The translations under genes and the position numbers were made by a program. This document shows, piece after piece, positions 51,124-57,526 of a stretch of DNA of 64,000 nt. Below the pieces are notes generated by a model. The model was not told where the DNA came from. It ran no database searches and was given only the letters and a program-made list of their open reading frames with translations. The stretch lies in assembly GCA_014360495.1 (NCBI GenBank), contig JACIXR010000010.1, forward strand, positions 1 through 64,000, written 5' to 3'. Position 1 is the first letter of the stretch; each line of letters begins with the position of its first letter. Source of the DNA: a bacterium. GTDB lineage: Bacteria; Armatimonadota; JACIXR01.

Positions 51124-51570
51124 TTACTCCTTGGGAACAAGCTCAACAGTTATCTCAACCCTCTGCCCCGTCGGCATCCTAATGGGAACTTTATAGACCC
51201 CGATATGCTTAAGGGGCGCTTCAAGCTCTATATCCTTCCTGTCAACCTCTATTCCTCTCTCCGCCAATGCTTGAGCAATATCTTTGTTTCCCACTGAACC
51301 AAAAAGCTTTCCCTCTTTCCCCATAGCGACGGGAATGAGGAGATATTCACCCTTTAGCTTTTCAATTGCCTCCTCTACTTGTTTCCTAAGCCTTTCTTCC
51401 TTCTTTCTCAGCTCTCGTAGCCTTTGCTCAACGGATTTCAAAACTCCTTCCGTGACTTCCTCCGCAAGACCACGAGGAATGAGGTAATTACGGGCATATC
51501 CATCCGAGACATTCTTTATTTCTCCTTGCTTTCCTAAGCCGGGCACATCTTTGATGAGAAGAACTTTCAT
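51124..51570 (-). CDS. rplI: 50S ribosomal protein L9
   Basis: A 148-residue protein starting [18 protein letters not shown], with [13 protein letters not shown], the long connecting helix rich in Glu/Arg/Lys (about 45-75) and a C-terminal domain with [14 protein letters not shown]. It binds 23S rRNA. AGGGAGG precedes the ATG. It is the first gene of the rplI-dnaB-purD operon. Confidence 0.98.
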   Translation of the reverse strand: MKVLLIKDVPGLGKQGEIKNVSDGYARNYLIPRGLAEEVTEGVLKSVEQRLRELRKKEERLRKQVEEAIEKLKGEYLLIPVAMGKEGKLFGSVGNKDIAQALAERGIEVDRKDIELEAPLKHIGVYKVPIRMPTGQRVEITVELVPKE

Positions 51571-51607
51571 AGGACCTTGCCTCCCTGGGGGTATTTTCTA
51601 TTAAATA

Positions 51608-51636
51608 ATTTTAAGACATTGAGAAATTAAAAACAA
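51608..51636 (-). promoter_or_regulatory. Possible rplI promoter
   Basis: Minus-strand TTGTTT (51636-51631), 17 bases, TAAAAT (51613-51608). The -35 is weak (3 of 6). It would give a leader of about 31 bases. Confidence 0.4.
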
Positions 51637-53376
51637 CTACTTTTCTAACTCACGCATATAGCTTGTCTTTACCTTTGCCCAATCATCACTTGAGAGGAAA
51701 TCCCGAAGGATATGAAGATAATAGGGCATCCAGGTCTTCACTCTCTTTGGACGGCGAAAAGTTTCATCTTTTATCTTTGATAGAATCTCCCCCTCCATAG
51801 CGCCACCATCTGCAGAGGGAATGGGTGGCAACCCGCTTTTTATGATATGCCCTTCAAGACAATGTATCCATTCGTGAAGAAGAACCTCCACCATAGCTCC
51901 CCAGATTTTCGTTGCATCCTTCCAGTAATTGGGGATGTAAAGTCCCCTAACAATTGTTCCATCTTCTTGAAACTCCCAACCACCCCAAGCCGCTCCCGCC
52001 TTCGCTAAAGGTGAGCATACCACCACATCGTCAAAATATGAAAGAGGTCGCCCGAAATGTTCTTCGCTCAGCTTGCGCAGAAGGGGTAAAGCCTTATACA
52101 TGTTCACTCTATACCCATAAGATTTGCTATCTTCAATGATATCTTGTGTAATCTTCTCCTTCTCAACTAACGCAAAAGAAACATCCATAGCCAAATTACC
52201 CGCAGTGAAATAGCGAACTATTTCTGAAAGGCGCCTTCCCGCCTCCTGAATCCCCTCAATCTCCTCCTGCTTGTATGATAGATTTTCTCTTTTCCCGCCC
52301 ACTTCCATCTCTGCCTCTTTGAATACGAAAAATGCTAACCTCCAACGATTCACGGGCTCGTCCCTCATATCAACTACCTCAATCTTCCCTTCTCTTTTGA
52401 GCCCACTTCTCAATCCTCTAACTATAATGTCTGTTTTGCCGGTTTTCCTCCCCTCAAGGATATCCTCAGCTTCCTTTATGTCCGCTTCAAGCGCGCACCT
52501 AACATCCCATTTGTCTCCTTGAGAGGTCGCAATTTCCCCTCTACCTGCCACCTGTTTATTGAGGATGACGAAGCCAAGCGTTTCATTCGGAGGGAGGTTC
52601 TCGCAAAGCAAGAATCTTTTCTCTCCAACTAGCAAACGAATGAATGGCGGTAGGGTTTTCTCATCTTCTAAAGAAGGCACTACCTCCAGAATCGCCTCCC
52701 TTTTTATCCTCCCATTGTCAAATTTGAGAACTGTAGTGCCTATTTGCAGCCCGATAAGAAGGTTGCCTTCTACCTTCGCTATATCGGGATTCTCAATCTT
52801 CAATCCCAGATTTGCCCAGGGGAGAACAGGTCTTCCCACCTCGTCTCTTAAATCAATGAATAATGGCTCTCGTCTTCCCCTCTTTATTTTAACTTGAGAG
52901 GAAAGGGAAACCATCGCTATCTTGGATGGGTCAAGAAGATAGACTGTATCGCAATAAATCTCGTATGTTTGCTCTCGGTCTTTTAAGCGGAAAGATTGAC
53001 GAAGGATGAGTCTGTCGCTTTTCAACTCCAAAGCCCTCTCAGCCCATCTTTTGGAGATGTAGGGGAAATCTGTCCATTCTAATTGACCCTTTGCAGGGAT
53101 AATTCCCTTCATTTCCATCGGTTCCTCTCCTTTTGTTATAACCTCACCTGAGGGAATGAGGAAGGAGAAATTTCTCTGGACTAAGGAGATAGGATTGGAA
53201 GAAAAGTTTTTAAAGACATATTTGGTTTCGTAAACGAGGAAATCCTCGCCCAATTCGTGGAGTTTCTGAAGGCTTTGCTTTGTCTCAACGGAAATCGGGT
53301 GGGAGGCAAATAAGATACACGATATTAAATGAAAAAGGGCAATAGTAAGGAACCTCTTGGACTCTATCTTAATCAT
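51637..53376 (-). CDS. Secreted protein with HExxH metallopeptidase-like motif
   Basis: A 579-residue protein with a signal peptide (RFLTIALFHLISCILFASH). The first half is beta-rich, including an Ig-like segment near 185-235 (GLKIENPDIAKVEGNLLIGL) of the BIG2 type. The C-terminal 220 residues are helical and contain VLLHEWIHCLEG, with His501-Glu502 and His505 forming a zincin HExxH site, in a region otherwise unlike families I recognise. ATG 53376 is preceded by GAGG; a TTG three codons earlier is the alternative. It is followed at the 3' side by the rplI operon. Function is unknown; a metal-dependent peptidase is possible but unproven. Confidence 0.65.
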   Translation of the reverse strand: MIKIESKRFLTIALFHLISCILFASHPISVETKQSLQKLHELGEDFLVYETKYVFKNFSSNPISLVQRNFSFLIPSGEVITKGEEPMEMKGIIPAKGQLEWTDFPYISKRWAERALELKSDRLILRQSFRLKDREQTYEIYCDTVYLLDPSKIAMVSLSSQVKIKRGRREPLFIDLRDEVGRPVLPWANLGLKIENPDIAKVEGNLLIGLQIGTTVLKFDNGRIKREAILEVVPSLEDEKTLPPFIRLLVGEKRFLLCENLPPNETLGFVILNKQVAGRGEIATSQGDKWDVRCALEADIKEAEDILEGRKTGKTDIIVRGLRSGLKREGKIEVVDMRDEPVNRWRLAFFVFKEAEMEVGGKRENLSYKQEEIEGIQEAGRRLSEIVRYFTAGNLAMDVSFALVEKEKITQDIIEDSKSYGYRVNMYKALPLLRKLSEEHFGRPLSYFDDVVVCSPLAKAGAAWGGWEFQEDGTIVRGLYIPNYWKDATKIWGAMVEVLLHEWIHCLEGHIIKSGLPPIPSADGGAMEGEILSKIKDETFRRPKRVKTWMPYYLHILRDFLSSDDWAKVKTSYMRELEK

Positions 53377-53392
53377 ATACCTCAATATAACA

Positions 53393-53423
53393 CCCTCGGG
53401 AGCATTTTCACACCTCCCGAGGG
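53393..53423 (-). terminator. Perfect 10-bp hairpin after the small membrane protein gene
   Basis: CCCTCGGGAG and CTCCCGAGGG pair around an 11-base loop. On the minus strand it lies 43 bases after the stop of the 87-residue protein and 16 bases before the HExxH gene start. No clean T-run follows (TGTTATATTG), so it may be a terminator or an attenuator. Confidence 0.45.
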
Positions 53424-53465
53424 AGAGTGTCGTTCAGATTTCAAAGCGTCCTTTTAGGACTCTCT

Positions 53466-53729
53466 CTATTCGGTCTTTTCCTCTTCCTTTTTCTCCTCCG
53501 CCTGTGCCTTCAGCTCCTCAGCCTTCAGCTCTTCTCGGAGGCGCCTTTCCTCGGCGGCGGAGCGGAGCTCGGTTATCCCTATAGCGGCGATGAGGAGCCC
53601 GAGGAAAACGAGGAATATCCCAACGAACCCTTTAAGGAAATAAATGAGGGGTGTCCACCAGAAATAAATCAACCATCCGCCTCCAGCTATGCAGATGAGC
53701 CCAAGCAAAATAGCTAGCACATTGCCCAT
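53466..53729 (-). CDS. Small two-helix membrane protein with charged tail
   Basis: An 87-residue protein. Two hydrophobic helices (LAILLGLICIAGGGWLIYF and FLKGFVGIFLVFLGLLIAAIG) are followed by a 36-residue Glu/Lys/Ala-rich helix likely to form a coiled coil. GGAGG precedes the ATG by 11 bases. I do not recognise the family; this layout is common among small membrane proteins of unknown function. Spacing to folK (71 bases) suggests its own or shared transcription. Confidence 0.7.
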   Translation of the reverse strand: MGNVLAILLGLICIAGGGWLIYFWWTPLIYFLKGFVGIFLVFLGLLIAAIGITELRSAAEERRLREELKAEELKAQAEEKKEEEKTE

Positions 53730-53800
53730 ATCTTTATCAAGCCTCCTTTCTTATTTATTTCTTTAATTTTAAACAAGCTTTGTTTCCTGAGCAAGGATTT

Positions 53801-54292
53801 TTAAAGAATTTTAACGGGAAGCTTTATCACTTTTTGCTCTTTCTCTAGCCTCTCAATCTCCTCAAAGGGAGAGGAGCCGTCGGGAAGGAGGATGTTAGGA
53901 GCGATTTCTTGGAGAGGTAAAAGGGCGAAGAGGCGTTCCTTTAGATGGGGATGAGGAATGATGAGAGAGGGATGGGAAAAGGAGATATCGTCGTAAATCA
54001 GGATATCTATGTCTATGTTGCGCGGACCCCAGCGGAATGTCGGCTTGCGTCCCATTCTCCTCTCTATGTCTTTTATGAGTTCCAGTAATTCCAGAGGCGA
54101 AAGGTCAGTCTCCACCTCAAGAGCCAGATTAAGGAAATCCTCCTGCTGCTCATACCCCCAAGGAGAAGATTCATAAATTGAGGAAATCTTTCCAATCCGA
54201 ATTCCTTCCTCCGTAAGAAGGCTTATAGCCCTCCTCAGGTTTCCCAGTTTATCTCCTTGGTTTGAGCCGAGGAGGAGGTAAACTATGGCTAT
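53801..54292 (-). CDS. folK: HPPK (folate pathway) with an AUA start codon
   Basis: A 163-residue 6-hydroxymethyl-7,8-dihydropterin pyrophosphokinase. Reading from ATA at 54292 gives (M)AIVYLLLGSNQGDKLGNL, the canonical HPPK N-terminus. The ATP and pterin motifs SSIYESSPWGY, FRWGPRNIDIDILIYD and PHPHLKERLFALLPL follow in order, and the length is exactly that of the family. No ATG, GTG or TTG lies between the in-frame stop at the previous codons and this point. The first conventional start (GTG 54115) would remove the ATP site. The ATA overlaps the TAG stop of the ROK kinase (ATAG), like the common ATGA coupling, with GGAG upstream. Confidence 0.85.
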   Translation of the reverse strand: MAIVYLLLGSNQGDKLGNLRRAISLLTEEGIRIGKISSIYESSPWGYEQQEDFLNLALEVETDLSPLELLELIKDIERRMGRKPTFRWGPRNIDIDILIYDDISFSHPSLIIPHPHLKERLFALLPLQEIAPNILLPDGSSPFEEIERLEKEQKVIKLPVKIL

Positions 54293-55254
54293 GCCTCTTC
54301 TCCCAACCTTTCTCTAGCGAAGGCAACTGCTCCCATGACGCCAGCGTCATCGCCAAGTGCTGCTGGCAATATCTTGCACGGACCCCAAGAAGCCGATAAT
54401 CCCCTTGCCTTCACTGTTCTCTCTATCGCTCCGAATAGAAGTTCTCCCGCCTGTGCAATGCGACCGCCAATTATGAAGACCTCTGGATTAAAGATATTTA
54501 TAAGGTTAGCTACCCCGATGCCAACCCAATAACCCGTTTCCTCAATTACCTCTTTCGCTACCTCGTCTCCCTTGTAAGCCTCGTTCGCGATTATCTCGGG
54601 GTTTAGCTCACGCCAATTGTATTTAACAATCTCGGAAAGGGAAGATTTCCTTCCCTCCTGCAATTTTAAAACTGCTCTCCTTACTATGGCATCTCTTCCC
54701 GCCAAAGCTTCCCAGCACCCGTGATTTCCGCAGCCACAGCGAGGACCATTGGGCAATATCGTCATATGCCCCACCTCTGCGAACATCTCCGTTGCACCCA
54801 GCATAAGCTTTCCATCAAGCACTGCCCCTCCTCCTATCCCTGTTCCCAGAGTTATCATAACTACCCACTTATAACCCTTGCCGGCGCCATATTTCCATTC
54901 GCCAAGCGTAGCCAGGTTTACATCGTTTCCCAAAAACATCGGAACGGGAAATTCTTCCTGCAAGGATGAAATGACGGGGACATTCTCCCAGCCGAAGTTA
55001 GGGGAGAAGATACAGATGCCCGCCTTGGAGTCGTGTTGACCCGCCATAGCTATTCCAACCGCCCTTATATCTTCCCTCTTAGCTCTTGCCCGAGAGATTG
55101 CTTCCAGAAAGGAGTCAATTATCTGCCCTAATACCACTTTCGCTCCCTTTTCCATAAGGGCGCGCATCTTCGCTTCTCCAAGAATCCGCCCGTTCTCATC
55201 AACTACAGCTGAGCGGATATTCGTTCCTCCTACATCGCAGCCGATATAAAGCAT
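54289..55254 (-). CDS. ROK family sugar kinase (glucokinase-like)
   Basis: A 321-residue cytoplasmic sugar kinase. The N-terminal ATP site is GCDVGGTNIRSAVVD; the sugar site FLGNDVNLATLGEWKYGAGK is near 107; LGTGIGGGAVLDG and GHMTILPNGPRCGCGNHGC near 160-180 hold the zinc-binding CGCGxxGC of ROK proteins. The EALAGRDAI segment completes the signature. Glucose is the likeliest substrate, but N-acetyl sugars or allose cannot be excluded. AAAGGAGG precedes the ATG. It is followed by folK with a 4-base overlap, an unusual pairing that probably reflects simple co-transcription. Confidence 0.93.
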   Translation of the reverse strand: MLYIGCDVGGTNIRSAVVDENGRILGEAKMRALMEKGAKVVLGQIIDSFLEAISRARAKREDIRAVGIAMAGQHDSKAGICIFSPNFGWENVPVISSLQEEFPVPMFLGNDVNLATLGEWKYGAGKGYKWVVMITLGTGIGGGAVLDGKLMLGATEMFAEVGHMTILPNGPRCGCGNHGCWEALAGRDAIVRRAVLKLQEGRKSSLSEIVKYNWRELNPEIIANEAYKGDEVAKEVIEETGYWVGIGVANLINIFNPEVFIIGGRIAQAGELLFGAIERTVKARGLSASWGPCKILPAALGDDAGVMGAVAFARERLGEEA

Positions 55255-55288
55255 TTTTTCTCCTCCTTTCTGTTTGCTCTAAAATTAG

Positions 55289-55318
55289 ATTTTGGGGAAA
55301 AAAATAGAAAAAAGTCAA
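55289..55318 (-). promoter_or_regulatory. Predicted promoter of the ROK kinase-folK operon
   Basis: Minus-strand TTGACT (55318-55313), 18 bases, CAAAAT (55294-55289). The leader of about 28 bases contains AAAGGAGG. Confidence 0.5.
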
Positions 55319-55357
55319 GTCCGATTTAAAAAGGGATTTTTACCGTGACATAAAATT

Positions 55358-55386
55358 TTGAAAATATTTGCTGATGATGTTATAAT
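55358..55386 (+). promoter_or_regulatory. tRNA-Thr promoter
   Basis: TTGAAA (55358-55363), 17 bases, perfect TATAAT (55381-55386), 9 bases before the mature 5' end of the tRNA. Confidence 0.75.
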
Positions 55387-55395
55387 TTTATTTGA

Positions 55396-55470
55396 GCCGA
55401 TGTAGCTCAGCGGTAGAGCGGGTGATTCGTAATCACCAGGTCGTGGGTTCAAATCCCACCGTCGGCTCCA
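55396..55470 (+). tRNA. tRNA-Thr (anticodon CGU)
   Basis: A 75-base cloverleaf. The acceptor GCCGATG pairs with CGTCGGC (one T-G pair). The D-arm is GCTCAGCGGTAGAGC. The anticodon stem GGTGA/TCACC has loop TTCGTAA (anticodon CGT), and the T-arm is GTGGGTTCAAATCCCAC. Discriminator T and an encoded CCA follow. CGU reads ACG. Confidence 0.96.
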
Positions 55471-55495
55471 TATATTACCCCCCTAAATTTCCCCC

Positions 55496-55523
55496 TTGAC
55501 AATACCCCAATTACTGTGATACT
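55496..55523 (+). promoter_or_regulatory. Promoter of the DUF5916 gene, very short leader
   Basis: Perfect TTGACA (55496-55501), 16 bases, GATACT (55518-55523) with an upstream TGT giving an extended -10. The predicted start is near 55530, seven bases before ATG 55537, and no RBS is visible. The promoter lies across an upstream in-frame GTG (55516), which therefore is not the start. Confidence 0.6.
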
Positions 55524-55536
55524 TGTTTTACTCGGT

Positions 55537-57516
55537 ATGAAACTCTCTAAACTACTCTTATTATTTTTGATACTGTGCTTATCACAAGTTTTTGGAAGTG
55601 ATAAGGTCATAAATCTGAAAAGGGTCTCTCAACCCCCGCGTGTGGATGCGCTCTTTGATGACGAATGTTGGGGAGAAGTGGAATGGATTGACGATTTCGT
55701 TCAATCTGAACCTATAAGAAAAGCACCTCCCTCCGAACGAACCGAGTTCAAGGTAGTGCAATATAAAAATGACCTCTATTTCGCTGTTAAATGCTACGAT
55801 AGACGCCCCTCAGAAATCACCGCCCTTCAGAAGAAGGAGGATGGGGGGATGGGTTCGGATGATTGGTTTGAGATAATGATTGATACCTACCTGGACAGGA
55901 GAAATTTCTATTCCTTCTGCTTTAATCCGATGGGAACGAAGAGGGATGAGAAATGGGGAAATCTGGAGTGGGATGGAGATTGGGAAGTTGTGGCGAAGGT
56001 AACTGACGAAGGGTGGGTTGCTGAGTTGAGGATATCCCTTATCCCTTTGGCTTTCCCGAGAAGGGGAGAGGGTTATTTCGGTATAAACTTTAAAAGAAAC
56101 ATAAGGAGGTTAAGAGAGGAAAACATCTGGTCCTTCACAATGGATGTGCCTAACAGAGTGGACGACTTTGGTTTGATTGGTCCGATAGATTTCTCCTCCA
56201 TTCCTTTCAACTCTCGGTTGGAGACGCTTTTATACGGAGTTGGTGGCTTTGGAGTGGATACGAGTTGGCATATGGGTTTGGATGCTACCAAGTTTCTCAC
56301 TCCCGATTTCAAGTGCGCTCTTACTCTTTTCCCCGATTACTCAGATATTGAGGCTGTATACGAGAGCATAGATATAACTTACACTGAAAGGTGGCTTCCC
56401 GAGAAGCGTCCCTTCTTCACGGAAGGGAGCGAGTTTTTCGGGACTTTTTATTCCCGAAGAATAGATAAATTCGACCTCGGCTTCAAGGCTTTCGGGAAGC
56501 AGGGAAAGAACCAAATAGGTTTCCTAAATTGCGCTCGCTTTTCCCCCTTTCGCAACGATACCATCTTGAATATTTCCCACAATCCAACCCACCAGTCTTC
56601 AATTATTATGACTATCCAAAGCAGATTAGAGGAAGACCATAAAAATATAGTACTTGCAGGTGGCGGAGGTGGAGGGACAAGCGAATATTCGTTTGGTGCC
56701 TTTTATGGCGTTTCCCTAACCGAGCCGGGCGAGAACGGGTTTATAACACACATTGACTGCTGGAAAAGGCTTGGTGAAAGAAGTGGACTTTTTGTAGGTT
56801 ACAGCGCTATGAGCCCTAATTTTACAGCCGATATTCAATACTTACCGGAAAAAGGTGTGAAAGGGATGAATGGAGGGTTTTATCATTTTAATATCTCCCC
56901 CAGAGGGTTGAGATGGTGGGAAGCCTATGGGGTAAATGTAGAATATTCAAAGCTTGATTTCTGGACTGGTGGACTGAAGGCGGAGAATAAGTCGGTTAAT
57001 TTCTATCTCGGTTTGAGGGGAGATTGGTTTTTCAGCCTCGGTCGCAGCATCTCCTTCTACTCCCCCTTCCCGTCCTTTCCAACTCCCTTTAGAGACCACT
57101 TTACCTCCTTTTCCCTTGGTGCGGGCTCGCCGGAGAAAAGATATGGTTGGGGTTTCAGCTACGGAAAAGGAGTTCGGATGAATCAATCATATAAATTCGC
57201 CTCAGGGAGTATCGGGCGCCAGCTTATGAATGACAAGCTCAACATCAGCCTGAATTTTGAGAAGAGGTGGGTAGGGCTGGGGAATGGATGGCAGACAGCT
57301 CAGCAATGGTGGGGCTCAATTGCCTACGATATAGGGAGGGAATTCTGGTTTGTCATTAGGATTTATGGTCTAAAGGACGACGAAAGTCATCATAACATAA
57401 GCGCGGTTGTAAGGAGGAGAGGTGGAGAGAAGAGGGATTTTTATTTAGTTATAGGAGACCCTCTGGGAACGGAGTTCAAGGAGAGAATCGCCATAAAATA
57501 CATCTTTCCCTTGTGA
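55537..57516 (+). CDS. DUF5916 outer-membrane-type protein with CBM9-like N-terminal domain
   Basis: A 659-residue secreted protein with signal peptide KLLLLFLILCLSQVFG. Residues 25-220 form a CBM9-like domain (PRVDALFDDECWGEVEW, GSDDWFEIMIDTYLDRR). The remainder is a DUF5916 beta-barrel with the hallmark TERWLPEKRPFFTEGSEFF and FYSRRI near 290, and many alternating hydrophobic strands to the aromatic C-terminus YIFPL. Such proteins are found in Gram-negative-type bacteria and are thought to sit in the outer membrane. This supports a diderm envelope for this organism. Start 55537 is chosen because a promoter covers the upstream GTG. Function is unknown; carbohydrate binding is suggested. Confidence 0.85.
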   Translation: MKLSKLLLLFLILCLSQVFGSDKVINLKRVSQPPRVDALFDDECWGEVEWIDDFVQSEPIRKAPPSERTEFKVVQYKNDLYFAVKCYDRRPSEITALQKKEDGGMGSDDWFEIMIDTYLDRRNFYSFCFNPMGTKRDEKWGNLEWDGDWEVVAKVTDEGWVAELRISLIPLAFPRRGEGYFGINFKRNIRRLREENIWSFTMDVPNRVDDFGLIGPIDFSSIPFNSRLETLLYGVGGFGVDTSWHMGLDATKFLTPDFKCALTLFPDYSDIEAVYESIDITYTERWLPEKRPFFTEGSEFFGTFYSRRIDKFDLGFKAFGKQGKNQIGFLNCARFSPFRNDTILNISHNPTHQSSIIMTIQSRLEEDHKNIVLAGGGGGGTSEYSFGAFYGVSLTEPGENGFITHIDCWKRLGERSGLFVGYSAMSPNFTADIQYLPEKGVKGMNGGFYHFNISPRGLRWWEAYGVNVEYSKLDFWTGGLKAENKSVNFYLGLRGDWFFSLGRSISFYSPFPSFPTPFRDHFTSFSLGAGSPEKRYGWGFSYGKGVRMNQSYKFASGSIGRQLMNDKLNISLNFEKRWVGLGNGWQTAQQWWGSIAYDIGREFWFVIRIYGLKDDESHHNISAVVRRRGGEKRDFYLVIGDPLGTEFKERIAIKYIFPL

Positions 57517-57526
57517 TTAGACCAGC

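Noticed and set aside
53801-54115. A 104-residue frame beginning at GTG as the folK gene or a truncated folK pseudogene
   Set aside because: Homologous HPPK sequence continues upstream without interruption to 54292, giving a full-length family member; only the start codon is unusual.
55516-55536. GTG start for the DUF5916 protein
   Set aside because: It overlaps the extended -10 element of a strong promoter, and the signal peptide is complete from ATG 55537.
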